From: Rhizobium johnstonii 3841
GTDB taxonomy: Bacteria > Pseudomonadota > Alphaproteobacteria > Rhizobiales > Rhizobiaceae
Assembly: GCF_000009265.1 (NCBI RefSeq)
Contig: NC_008380.1
Span: 4,154,501-4,218,500 of the forward strand
Length of the DNA: 64,000 nt
Direction: 5' to 3'
In this document: positions 42,262 through 50,616 of the stretch, piece by piece
Layout of the letters: every line of letters begins with the position of its first letter
Numbering within the stretch: position 1 is the stretch's first letter
Translations under genes and position numbers: made by a program
Notes under the pieces: generated by a model
What the model was told of the DNA's origin: nothing
The model's input: the letters and a program-made list of their open reading frames with translations, nothing else
The model's database searches: none

Positions 42262-43569
42262 CTACTCCATAAGCGGCGACCAAGCGGGGTCGGAGCCGTA
42301 GGTCGGCGTCTTCACAAGCTGCTCGTTGTAACCGGTCAGATCGATCGAATAGAGCTGCGGACCGCCCGACCCCGCCGCCTGGCGGAAGAACATCAGCACG
42401 CGGCCGTTCGGCGCCCAGGTCGGGCCCTCATTATGGAAGCCGGTCGTCAGGATGCGCTCGCCGGAACCATCCGGCTTCATCACGCCGATCGAGAACTTGC
42501 CGCCGGCCTGTTTGGTGAAGGCGATAAGATCGCCGCGCGGCGACCAGACCGGCGTCGAATAGGAACCGTCGCCGAAGGAAATACGGGTCTGGCCGGAGCC
42601 ATCGGCGTTCATCACGTAGATCTGCGGCTTTCCGCCGCGGTCGCTTTCGAAGCTGACGCGTGCGCCGTCAGGCGAATAGGAGGGCGACGTGTCGATCGCC
42701 GCCGTCGAGGTCAACCGGGTCGTCGTGCGCGAGCGCAGGTCCATCGTATAGATGTTGGAATTGGCATCCTGCTGCAGGCTCATGATCACCTTCTGACCAT
42801 CAGGCGAAAAGCGCGGCGAGAATGTCATGCCGGGGAAATTGCCGACGACCTCGCGCTGCCCGGTTTCGAGCTGCAGCAGATAGACTCGCGGCTGCTGGTT
42901 GGCAAAGGACATGTAGGTCACTTCCTGCCGGCTCGGCGAGAAGCGCGGCGTCAGCACGAGATCGCTGCCATCCGTCAGCATGCGCACGTTGAAGCCATCC
43001 TGATCCATGATCGCCAGCTGGCGCTTGCGCTGCTGCTTGGTGCCGGATTCGGAGACGAAGACGACGCGGGTGTCGAAATAACCCTCTTCGCCCGTGATCT
43101 GCTTGTAGATCGCATCGGCGATGATGTGAGCCACACGGCGCCAGTTCTCCGGCTGCGTGTAGAACTGCTGACCGGTCATCTGCTGTCCGGCGAACGGGTC
43201 CCACAGCCGGAATTCGGCGCGAAGACGGCCATCCGCTTCCTTGCTAACCCGGCCGGTGACCAGCGCCTGTGCATTGATGACCTTCCAGTCCTCGAACCGC
43301 GGCGCGGCATCAGGATTGGAGATCTTTTCAATAAAGGCCGTCTTGTTGATCGGGGCAAACAGGCCGGAACGCTGCAGGTCGGCGGCGATGACTTGCGAGA
43401 CCTGCGCGCCTATGTCGCCCTGGAAGTCAGTCACCGCAATCGGCATCGGCTGGACATTGCCTTTTCGGATGTCGAGGGTGACCAGCGCGTTGGCCGGCGT
43501 TGCAAAGACGGCAGCGGTCATCAGACCGACTGCAACCAAAATGGCGCGGAAAAAGGAACACTTTGTCAT
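42262..43569 (-). CDS. tolB: Tol-Pal system beta-propeller protein TolB
   Basis: Periplasmic protein that exchanges between TolA and Pal. The 435-residue protein has a signal peptide (MTKCSFFRAILVAVGLMTAA), an N-terminal alpha/beta domain and WD40-like propeller repeats with S-P-D-G and S-P-R-G-D-L-I-A-F-T-K motifs (for example F-S-P-R-F-S-P-D-G-Q-K-V). It lies between the TolA-type genes and pal. Confidence 0.95.
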   Translation of the reverse strand: MTKCSFFRAILVAVGLMTAAVFATPANALVTLDIRKGNVQPMPIAVTDFQGDIGAQVSQVIAADLQRSGLFAPINKTAFIEKISNPDAAPRFEDWKVINAQALVTGRVSKEADGRLRAEFRLWDPFAGQQMTGQQFYTQPENWRRVAHIIADAIYKQITGEEGYFDTRVVFVSESGTKQQRKRQLAIMDQDGFNVRMLTDGSDLVLTPRFSPSRQEVTYMSFANQQPRVYLLQLETGQREVVGNFPGMTFSPRFSPDGQKVIMSLQQDANSNIYTMDLRSRTTTRLTSTAAIDTSPSYSPDGARVSFESDRGGKPQIYVMNADGSGQTRISFGDGSYSTPVWSPRGDLIAFTKQAGGKFSIGVMKPDGSGERILTTGFHNEGPTWAPNGRVLMFFRQAAGSGGPQLYSIDLTGYNEQLVKTPTYGSDPAWSPLME

Positions 43570-43589
43570 ACCAAACAGCCTTTCAGCAT

Positions 43590-44003
43590 CTATGGAGTCG
43601 GATCGCCGGATTCAAAGTGCGGGACGACTTCGTTCCAGGATTCGTATTTTTCTTTCGGGGGCATCGGGAATGGCGACGAGCGCTGTACCGCCCGGAGAGC
43701 CGCAGCCGACAGGCCTTCTCGAGCAGCTTCGTTGCCGCCCGAGGCCGTTACCTCGGGTGAACCAACGATCGCCCCATTCTTGTCGAGCCGCAGATGGACG
43801 GTGATCACAACTCTGCCGCCCCTCGCCTGCCCGGGAGGAACATTGAAGGAGGAAGCAATTGCGTGCTGTAAATCCATGGCTGACTTCTGGGAGGTCGCCG
43901 CGTCGACCGACTGTGCCAACGCCTCAGGCGCACAAGCCAGAATTGCTCCAAGCATGATGGCGGCTGCAAAAGACTTGTTGCCATGGGACAGATCCGTCAG
44001 CAT
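43590..44003 (-). CDS. TolA C-terminal domain paralogue (periplasmic)
   Basis: A 137-residue protein with a signal-like N-terminus (S-F-A-A-A-I-M-L-G-A-I-L-A-C-A) and a C-terminal domain closely matching that of the adjacent TolA: V-H-L-R-L-D-K-N-G-A-I-V-G-S-P-E-V and P-F-P-M-P-P-K-E-K-Y-E-S-W-N-E, against V-H-M-K-L-D-K-D-G-N-I-I-G-Q-P-E-V and P-F-S-M-L-P-K-D-K-Y-E-A-W-N-E. The ATG immediately follows the tolA stop (TAG ATG). It looks like a tandem duplication of TolA domain III without the membrane anchor and long helix. It may modulate TolA-TolB contact. Confidence 0.8.
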   Translation of the reverse strand: MLTDLSHGNKSFAAAIMLGAILACAPEALAQSVDAATSQKSAMDLQHAIASSFNVPPGQARGGRVVITVHLRLDKNGAIVGSPEVTASGGNEAAREGLSAAALRAVQRSSPFPMPPKEKYESWNEVVPHFESGDPTP

Positions 44004-45143
44004 CTAGATTCCCATAGAACTCGGATCGAAATTCAGGTCGAACTCATTCCAAGCCTCATACTTGTCCTTCGGAAGCATCGAGAAGGGGGCGGACTTCATG
44101 ACAGCTCTATAGGCCCCGCCTTCCAACGCACGGCGTGTGGCATCGCTGCTACTTCCGCCCGATGACTCGACTTCTGGCTGACCAATAATATTACCATCCT
44201 TGTCGAGTTTCATATGCACCTTGATGACCATGCCGGAAAGGCCTTCCATCCCCGGGGTGACAAGCCAATTGCCCTCGATCAAGCCGCGCACCGCATCTTC
44301 TTCGCTCTGGCTGAGCTTGGAACCACCGTTGCTCTTCTTAGCCCCCAGCGATGCTTCCTGCGTCGAGCGCTTGGCGCCGCCGGCGGAAGGATCGGTCTTG
44401 TTCAGCAAGATCGAAATCTCGTCGGCATTGAAGTCGCTCTTCATCGATGAAGCGGATTTCGCCGTTTCCTGCTTCTTGTCCGCCTTCTTCTTGTCGGTCG
44501 GCACGTCGGCGGTCTTCGGCTGCTCGGGGGTCTTTTCCGGCGGCTTTTCGGCGGGCTTCTGCGGTTCCGGTGGCTTTACCTGTGGCTTGGCGACTGGGGT
44601 CGGCACATTATCCGGCAGCGCCTCGGCGTCCGGCTTCGGCGGCTCCTCAGGCTTGGCCTGTTCTTCCGTCGGTTTTTCTTCCGGCTTCGGCGGCGTCACC
44701 TCGACGGGCTTCGGCGGCGGAATGGAAGCGACTTCCTTTGGCTGCTCGACTTCCGTTTCCTCCTTGACGATCTCCTTGACGTCGTTCGGCTTGGGATCAG
44801 TCTTCGGCAGCGGCTTGTCGCTCGAATTCGCCGCAGCAGCTTCGCTATTGCTCGGCTTGGCGTTCGGCACCGGCGGCGTCTTCAGGTCGACATTGTTGTC
44901 GCCGGCGTTCTCAGCCGGTTGCGCGATCGGCGGCCGCGTCGTCGGCACGGGCGCGGAAGTCTCCTTCTTCGGAGCCTTCTTGTCGCCCTGCTGCATCTGG
45001 GTAATGGATTCCACCGGCACCAGATCGACCGGCATCGCCTCGAAATCCTCTACCTTGAAGGATTCCGGGGCGCCGAGCGACACCATCGCCCAGGTGAGCA
45101 CCAGGCCGTGCAAAACAGCAGATGTGATGACACTGGCCTTCAT
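44004..45143 (-). CDS. tolA: TolA, inner-membrane tether of the Tol-Pal system
   Basis: 379 residues. The N-terminal transmembrane helix (T-S-A-V-L-H-G-L-V-L-T-W-A-M-V, about 6-24) contacts TolQR. It is followed by a very long Pro/Lys/Glu-rich linker (about 50-240, many K-P, P-P-K-P-E-E and P-E-P repeats) in place of the long helix of enteric TolA, and by the C-terminal domain III that binds TolB and Pal. It couples the proton-motive force at TolQR to outer-membrane constriction. It lies 8 bases after tolR. Confidence 0.9.
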   Translation of the reverse strand: MKASVITSAVLHGLVLTWAMVSLGAPESFKVEDFEAMPVDLVPVESITQMQQGDKKAPKKETSAPVPTTRPPIAQPAENAGDNNVDLKTPPVPNAKPSNSEAAAANSSDKPLPKTDPKPNDVKEIVKEETEVEQPKEVASIPPPKPVEVTPPKPEEKPTEEQAKPEEPPKPDAEALPDNVPTPVAKPQVKPPEPQKPAEKPPEKTPEQPKTADVPTDKKKADKKQETAKSASSMKSDFNADEISILLNKTDPSAGGAKRSTQEASLGAKKSNGGSKLSQSEEDAVRGLIEGNWLVTPGMEGLSGMVIKVHMKLDKDGNIIGQPEVESSGGSSSDATRRALEGGAYRAVMKSAPFSMLPKDKYEAWNEFDLNFDPSSMGI

Positions 45144-45151
45144 TTTGCGCG

Positions 45152-45607
45152 CTATTGGTCCTTCTTCTGCTGCGTCACGAGGCCGATATTCTTGAAGCCT
45201 GCACCCTGAATACGGGCCATGACATCGGCGATGACGCCGTAAGGCGCGGTCGCGTCGCCGCGCACGAAGATACGTTCGTTATAGCCGGTAGTGGCGATCG
45301 CCTCGAGCTTTGCGGCGATCTCTGCGGCCGGGATCGGTGTTTCCTGCAGGAACACCTCGCCGTCATTCTTGACGGAGATGGTGATCGGCTGCGTCTCGGA
45401 ATTCAGCGCCTTGGCCTGCGTTTCCGGCAGGTCGATCGGCACGCCGACAGTCATCATCGGTGCCGCGACCATGAAGATGATCAAAAGCACCAGCATGACG
45501 TCGACGAGCGGCGTCACGTTGATTTCGGAAATCACGGCCCTGTTTCGACCGCCGCGACGACGGCGTCCGCCACCTCCGCCGCCATTGCCTCCAACAGCCA
45601 TACCCAT
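45152..45607 (-). CDS. tolR: TolR proton-channel subunit
   Basis: A 151-residue ExbD-family protein. A Gly/Arg-rich cytosolic start is followed by S-E-I-N-V-T-P-L-V-D-V-M-L-V-L-L-I-I-F-M-V, where the Asp in the helix is the proton-bearing residue. The periplasmic part ends I-G-L-V-T-Q-Q. It lies between tolQ and tolA. Confidence 0.95.
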   Translation of the reverse strand: MGMAVGGNGGGGGGRRRRGGRNRAVISEINVTPLVDVMLVLLIIFMVAAPMMTVGVPIDLPETQAKALNSETQPITISVKNDGEVFLQETPIPAAEIAAKLEAIATTGYNERIFVRGDATAPYGVIADVMARIQGAGFKNIGLVTQQKKDQ

Positions 45608-45625
45608 GTCAGAATACTCCGTTGG

Positions 45626-46345
45626 TTACTGAGCTGCAGCGCGAGGCTGCAGTTTCTCGTCGATCTGGCGCGAAAGTATGGCGGAGAATTCATCCGCGAA
45701 ACCTTCCATGCGACCCGAGAGCTTGCCGGCATCGGCAGAGAACTTGTTGTAGGCGATGACCGCCGGGATAGCGGCGACGAGGCCGATCGCGGTGGCAAGC
45801 AGCGCTTCGGCGATACCGGGCGCGACAACCGCAAGGTTGGTCGACTTCGAACCGGCAATCGCCTGGAACGAGGTCATGATGCCGACGACCGTGCCGAACA
45901 GACCGATGAACGGCCCGGCCGAGCCGATGGTCGCGAGCGATCCCAGGCGGGCGCCGAGAAATTCGGTCTCACGGGCGAGCGTCACGTCCATCGCGCGGTC
46001 GATACGCATCTGCAAGCCGATCGGCGAGCGGGCGCCGCGTTCGAAGGATTTCTTCCATTCACGCATGGCGGCCACGAAGATCGCCGCGAGCCCGGTATTG
46101 TTGCGTTCCGACAGCGAGCGGTAGAGTTCTTCCAGCGACTGGCCCGACCAGAACACCTGTTCGAACTTGTCGAACTGGCGCCGTGCGCGGCCATAGGCCA
46201 GGTATTTGTCGATGACGATCGCCCACGTCCACACCGAGGCTGCGATGAGCCCGAGCATGACGAGCTTGACGACGATGCCGGCCTGCATGAAAAGCGACCA
46301 GAGGCTGACGTCCGTCGTTGCTGCTGCCAATCCTACTTGTTCCAT
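45626..46345 (-). CDS. tolQ: TolQ proton-channel subunit
   Basis: From the ATG at 46345 (an extension to 46396 is unlikely) the product is 239 residues with three transmembrane helices: about 19-40 (L-V-M-L-G-L-I-A-A-S-V-W), 135-155 (G-P-F-I-G-L-F-G-T-V-V-G-I-M) and 170-190 (A-L-L-A-T-A-I-G-L-V-A-A-I-P). This is the ExbB/TolQ/MotA fold. It forms the motor with TolR. An 8-bp stem-loop (46370-46390) lies 25 bases upstream of its start. Confidence 0.95.
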   Translation of the reverse strand: MEQVGLAAATTDVSLWSLFMQAGIVVKLVMLGLIAASVWTWAIVIDKYLAYGRARRQFDKFEQVFWSGQSLEELYRSLSERNNTGLAAIFVAAMREWKKSFERGARSPIGLQMRIDRAMDVTLARETEFLGARLGSLATIGSAGPFIGLFGTVVGIMTSFQAIAGSKSTNLAVVAPGIAEALLATAIGLVAAIPAVIAYNKFSADAGKLSGRMEGFADEFSAILSRQIDEKLQPRAAAQ

Positions 46346-46720
46346 TGGTCCAAAATCCCCGAATCCAAACGCCCGGTGCTGGACCGGGCGGCACAAACTG
46401 ATCTCGCAAGAAGTGTCCGGCGGCCGCCGCCCAAAGCCCTGGTCAAACTTCCAAGCTCATCTTCCGCCTTCTTGCCGTCAAATTTGGTCAAAGGAAGGCG
46501 TGCACCGCACAAACTCCGACTTTCCCAGTAAGACACTATTATGGTTAATAGATCGTTAGTGCCGGACTGTGACAGTAAGCCTGTGTTTGGAAGATTTCGT
46601 TCCATGGATTACTTGACCGGAGCAAGGTCCGGCTGCCGAAAGAGCGCTCATCCTGCGGCGCGGGAATTCCTTCACATAAAACTCAAGTTCTGACAAGACC
46701 TGAATTTCAAGCGATTTTGA
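46346..46720. other. 375-base leader between ybgC and tolQ, no gene seen
   Basis: No convincing frame is present on either strand. It contains the stem-loop at 46370-46390 (CGCCCGGT/ACCGGGCG) in the presumed tolQ leader, and AT-rich stretches around 46535-46560 that could hold a tolQ promoter. It separates ybgC from tolQ more than in enterics. Confidence 0.45.
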
Positions 46721-47176
46721 CTACAGCGGCTGGCTGCCTTCCAGGAATTTCACCGCCAGTGTTTCCGGCAGCCGCCTCGGCCGCCCCCGGGCGTTGATGA
46801 CGGCGATGATCACCTTGGCGGCGATCAGCAGCGTCTCGCCCGAGCGGATCTGCTGATTGAGCACCATCTTGGCGCCGCCGGCTTTTTCCGTATGCGTCAG
46901 GATCGTCAGCACATCGTCCATGCGCGCCGGGCTCTTGAAGTCGATCTCCATGCGGTGGACGACGAAAACCAGCCCCTCCTCGTCGGCGCTGACGAGTTCG
47001 CGCTGCTCGACGCCAAGGCAGCGCAGATAATCGGTGCGGCCGCGCTCCAGGAAATGCAGGTAGCGGGCGTGATAGACCAGGCCGGAGAAGTCCGTATCTT
47101 CATAATAGACCCGCTGGACGAGCCGGTGTCCGGCCTCCGTCAGCTCTCCCGAAATGGAAAAAGGGCGTTCCGTCAT
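46721..47176 (-). CDS. ybgC: YbgC-type acyl-CoA thioesterase
   Basis: From the ATG at 47176 (TTGGAGAAA upstream) the product is 151 residues. The hotdog-fold signature V-Y-Y-E-D-T-D-F-S-G-L-V-Y-H-A-R-Y-L-H-F-L-E-R-G-R-T-D-Y-L-R carries the catalytic Asp and the following Tyr-His. It sits upstream of tolQ, as in many proteobacteria, and is linked to phospholipid and acyl-CoA turnover at the membrane. Confidence 0.92.
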   Translation of the reverse strand: MTERPFSISGELTEAGHRLVQRVYYEDTDFSGLVYHARYLHFLERGRTDYLRCLGVEQRELVSADEEGLVFVVHRMEIDFKSPARMDDVLTILTHTEKAGGAKMVLNQQIRSGETLLIAAKVIIAVINARGRPRRLPETLAVKFLEGSQPL

Positions 47177-47295
47177 AATTTTCTCCAAACTCAGGTGCCC
47201 TGTTTGGCGCAACGCTTCCAGACAGGCAAGCATTGAATGATTGTCACAATTCCTAACTATTCCCGATAATGAGCGACCAATCAGGAGACGATGCG

Positions 47296-48516
47296 ATGAA
47301 GATTGCGGTTATGGGCGGAGACGGTTTCATTGGTTGGCCAACGTCGCTGCATCTCTCCGATGCCGGGCACGACATCCATATTCTCGACAATCTCTCGCGC
47401 CGCTGGATCGACACGGAACTTGGCGTGCAGTCGCTGACCCCGATGGATTCGATCCAGGAGCGCACCCGCATCTGGCATGCCGAAACCGGGCGCCGCATCC
47501 ACTTCAATCTGATCGATCTCGCCAAGGATTACGAACTCCTGAAGAACTGGCTTTCCGAACATCGGCCGGATGCCGTCATCCACTTCGCCGAGCAGCGGGC
47601 CGCGCCCTATTCGATGAAGAGCGACCGCCACAAGAACTACACGGTCAACAACAATGTCAGCGCCACGCACAACCTGCTGAACGCGTTGACGGAGCTCAAT
47701 CTCGATACCCATCTCATCCATCTCGGCACCATGGGCGTCTATGGCTATTCGACGGTCGGCGCGGCGATTCCCGAAGGTTACCTGCCGGTCGGCATCGAAA
47801 CCGCAGGCGGCGAGACTGTCAGCCAGGAGATCCTCTATCCTTCCAATCCCGGCTCGATCTATCATATGACCAAGTGCCTGGATCAGCTTCTCTTCCAGTT
47901 CTACGCGAGGAATGATGGCCTGAGGATCACCGATCTGCACCAGGGCATCGTCTGGGGCACGCATACCGAGCAGACGCGCCGCCACACGCAACTGATCAAC
48001 CGTTTCGACTATGACGGCGATTATGGCACGGTGCTGAACCGCTTCCTCATCCAGGCGGCGATCGGCTATCCGCTGACGGTGCACGGCACCGGCGGCCAGA
48101 CCCGCGCCTTCATCCACATCCAGGATTCGGTGCGCTGCATCGAGCTGGCGCTGAAAAACCCTCCGGCCCGCGGCGCCCGCGTCGAGATCTTCAACCAGAT
48201 GACGGAAACCCACCGGGTGCGCGACCTCGCCGAGATGATCGCCAGGATGAGCGGCGCCAAGATTGCCTGGCTGCCCAACCCGCGCAAGGAGGCCGCGGAG
48301 AACGAGCTGATCGTCCGCAACGAAAAATTCCGCGATCTCGGCCTCGAACCGATCACGCTGGAAGCCGGCCTGCTCGGCGAGATCGTCGACGTCGCGAAGA
48401 AATTCGCCTATCGCGTCGACCGCTCGCGCGTTCCGGCCGTCTCCGCCTGGACCAAGGACATTGCCGCGACGATCAATCACGATCCGGAAGGCAAGCGGCT
48501 GAAGTCGGTGTCGTGA
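47296..48516 (+). CDS. sqdB: UDP-sulfoquinovose synthase SqdB
   Basis: Makes UDP-sulfoquinovose from UDP-glucose and sulfite, the head-group donor of the plant-type sulfolipid. From the ATG at 47296 (AGGAGA upstream) the product is 406 residues. The NAD motif M-G-G-D-G-F-I-G lies at 6-13, and S-I-Y-H-M-T-K-C-L-D-Q carries the active-site Tyr and Lys of the SDR fold. The N-S-D-R-H-K-N-Y-T-V-like region and R-A-F-I-H-I-Q-D-S-V fit SQD1-type enzymes. It is the first gene of the sqdBDC block. Confidence 0.94.
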   Translation: MKIAVMGGDGFIGWPTSLHLSDAGHDIHILDNLSRRWIDTELGVQSLTPMDSIQERTRIWHAETGRRIHFNLIDLAKDYELLKNWLSEHRPDAVIHFAEQRAAPYSMKSDRHKNYTVNNNVSATHNLLNALTELNLDTHLIHLGTMGVYGYSTVGAAIPEGYLPVGIETAGGETVSQEILYPSNPGSIYHMTKCLDQLLFQFYARNDGLRITDLHQGIVWGTHTEQTRRHTQLINRFDYDGDYGTVLNRFLIQAAIGYPLTVHGTGGQTRAFIHIQDSVRCIELALKNPPARGARVEIFNQMTETHRVRDLAEMIARMSGAKIAWLPNPRKEAAENELIVRNEKFRDLGLEPITLEAGLLGEIVDVAKKFAYRVDRSRVPAVSAWTKDIAATINHDPEGKRLKSVS

Positions 48517-48819
48517 GTGCTGAGAGATGACGAAGGCTAAGAAGGTCGTGGCTTGCTCCCTCTTCTCCCCAGCGGGGAGAAGGTGGCCCGTAGGGTCGGA
48601 TGAGGGGGCCGCACGGCACGCCGTTCATTGCCCTTCGCTTGCGCTCAGAGCACTCGCTCCTGTCGTCGCTCACCCCCTCAACCGCCTGCCGGCACCGACC
48701 GGGGTCGAGCCACGGGTCTCGACCCGTCCTTCGGACCCCCGCTGGGGAGAAGAGACGTGTAGCAACGCTTTGCCATCTCTCCTTCGCCGGAGCAAGATAT
48801 ATCGGGGCAGCCGAATCCG
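48517..48819. repeat. Repeat-filled gap between sqdB and sqdD
   Basis: The 303-base gap holds inverted arms at 48562-48577 and 48737-48752 (CTTCTCCCCAGCGGGG and its reverse complement) around about 160 bases, plus internal hairpins such as GGGTCGAGCC...GGTCTCGACCC (48711-48725). Similar CTCCCCAGCGGGGAG-type palindromes are widespread between genes in rhizobia. No convincing gene is seen. The repeat may change how sqdB and sqdD are co-expressed. Confidence 0.65.
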
Positions 48820-49644
48820 ATGAGCCCCTCCTCCGTCTTCGCCTATGTCACACTGGTCACCAATGCCGATTACGCCATGGGCGCGACCGCGCTCGCCCGC
48901 TCCCTGCACCGAACCGGAACTAGGGCCGATATCGTCATTCTCCACACCGGCGGCGTCGATGCTGCCACCCTTTTGCCCCTGAAAGCGCTCGGCTGCCGCT
49001 TGATCGAGGTCGAGCACCTGCCGCTCTCTGCCGCCTTCAACGAGCGTCACGCCCGCGGTCAGCTCCATTCGACAGCTCCTTTCACCAAGGGCCGCAAGCC
49101 GGATTTCCATTCGCCGCTCGACAATTTCTGCAAGCTCAGGCTCTGGCAGCTCGTCGAATACCAGCGCTGCGTCTTCATCGACGCCGACGCCCTTGTGCTG
49201 AAGAACGTCGACAGGCTCTTCCTCTACCCGGAATTTTCCGCCGCCCCCAATGTCTACGAAAACCTCGCCGACTTCCGCCGGATGAATTCCGGCGTCTTCG
49301 TCGCCACGCCCTCGCATGACACGTTCCGGCACATGCTCGAAAGGCTCGACAGGCCGAACGCCTTCTGGCGGCGCACCGATCAGACCTTTCTCGAGACGTT
49401 CTTCCCGGATTGGCACGGCCTGCCGGTTTATTTCAACTTGCTGCAATATGTATGGTTCACCATGCCGGAGCTTTGGGACTGGAAGAGCATTTCGATCCTG
49501 CACTACCAGTATGAAAAACCGTGGGAAAAGGATCATCCCAAGGCAGCGCGACTACAACCTTTGATCGATTTGTGGCACCGTTTCCACGATGGCGACGACG
49601 TGCCTGAGATCACGGCGCTGGACAATCCGGAAGGGGCAGCATGA
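48820..49644 (+). CDS. sqdD: SqdD, glycogenin-like glycosyltransferase of sulfolipid synthesis
   Basis: A 274-residue glycosyltransferase family 8-type protein. The N-terminus is T-L-V-T-N-A-D-Y-A-M-G-A-T-A-L-A-R-S-L, and the D-x-D motif is in C-V-F-I-D-A-D-A-L-V-L-K-N-V-D (about 119-130). R-M-N-S-G-V-F-V and a C-terminal I-L-H-Y-Q-Y-E-K-P-W match glycogenin-like enzymes. In Sinorhizobium meliloti SqdD is thought to transfer sulfoquinovose; here it lies between sqdB and sqdC. It ends 4 bases inside the sqdC start (ATGA). Confidence 0.85.
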   Translation: MSPSSVFAYVTLVTNADYAMGATALARSLHRTGTRADIVILHTGGVDAATLLPLKALGCRLIEVEHLPLSAAFNERHARGQLHSTAPFTKGRKPDFHSPLDNFCKLRLWQLVEYQRCVFIDADALVLKNVDRLFLYPEFSAAPNVYENLADFRRMNSGVFVATPSHDTFRHMLERLDRPNAFWRRTDQTFLETFFPDWHGLPVYFNLLQYVWFTMPELWDWKSISILHYQYEKPWEKDHPKAARLQPLIDLWHRFHDGDDVPEITALDNPEGAA

Positions 49645-50558
49645 AGGTACTGGTATCGGGTGGAACGGGTCTCGTCGGCCGGTATGTCGTCGAGGAACTG
49701 CTGGCCGCCGGATATCAGGTGATCGTCGGCGGGCGCCGCGCGCCGCTGCCCCGCCTCTTCTCCCGCCCGGTCGAGTTCGCAGCGCTTTCGCTCGGTCCCG
49801 ACAAGGATCAGATCGATGTCTTCGATGACGCCTATTTCTTCGTCCACGCCGCTTTCAGTCATGTTCCGGGCAAATATCGCGGCGGCGAGGGCGACGATCC
49901 GAAGACCTTCCACAGGTTGAACCTCGACGGCACCGTCCGGCTTTTCGAAGCCGCCAAACGCGCCGGCACGCGCCGCTGCGTCTTCCTGTCCAGCCGCGCC
50001 GCCTATGGCGAACATCCCGAGGCAACCGAACTGGCGGAGACGATGCTGGCCAAGCCCGAAACACTCTACGGCCAGGTCAAGCTCGATGCCGAACGCGCGC
50101 TTGCCCATCTCTCCACGCCGGGCTTTGCCGGCGTAAGCCTGAGGGCGACCGGCGTCTATGGAGATCTCTCGCCGAACAAATGGGACGGCCTCATCGCCGA
50201 TTACCTCGCCGGCCGGCCGGTTGCCGCCCGCGTGGGAACGGAAGTCCATGGCCGCGACCTCGGTCGGGCGGTGAGACTGATGCTGGAGACGGAAAGCACC
50301 CGCATCTCCGGCGAGGTCTTCAACGTCTCGGACATGTCAGTCGACACGCGCGATATCCTTTCACCCATCCGCCGCGAGACGGGCTGTCGGCACGCGCTGC
50401 CGGCCCCTGCCGATAGCGCCGCACTCAATCCCATGAACACTGCGAAAATCCGTGCGCTCGGCTGGGCGCCCGGCGGCGCGCCTCTGTTCGAGGAGACGAT
50501 GCAGCGGCTGGCCGCTGCGCTGCCTAAATCCCCAAGACACAGGTCCACGCAAGTCTGA
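49641..50558 (+). CDS. sqdC: SqdC, NAD(P)-dependent reductase/epimerase-like sulfolipid protein
   Basis: A 305-residue extended SDR protein. The nucleotide motif is V-S-G-G-T-G-L-V-G-R-Y-V at 5-16, with S-S-R-A-A-Y-G-E and the catalytic Y-G-Q-V-K (about 150-155). Sulfolipid mutants in rhizobia identified sqdC as a reductase-like gene needed for normal sulfolipid; the exact step is not settled as far as I know. It overlaps sqdD by 4 bases, so translation is coupled. Confidence 0.8.
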   Translation: MKVLVSGGTGLVGRYVVEELLAAGYQVIVGGRRAPLPRLFSRPVEFAALSLGPDKDQIDVFDDAYFFVHAAFSHVPGKYRGGEGDDPKTFHRLNLDGTVRLFEAAKRAGTRRCVFLSSRAAYGEHPEATELAETMLAKPETLYGQVKLDAERALAHLSTPGFAGVSLRATGVYGDLSPNKWDGLIADYLAGRPVAARVGTEVHGRDLGRAVRLMLETESTRISGEVFNVSDMSVDTRDILSPIRRETGCRHALPAPADSAALNPMNTAKIRALGWAPGGAPLFEETMQRLAAALPKSPRHRSTQV

Positions 50559-50616
50559 CGTTGCAGAATGCGCCCGAATCGCAATCGGGGCCTCGAATTA
50601 AAAACGGGGATTGTTC

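Noticed and set aside
46333..46605. Minus-strand frame of 90 codons between ybgC and tolQ
   Set aside because: It overlaps the tolQ start and presumed leader, with no ribosome site and no sensible domain.
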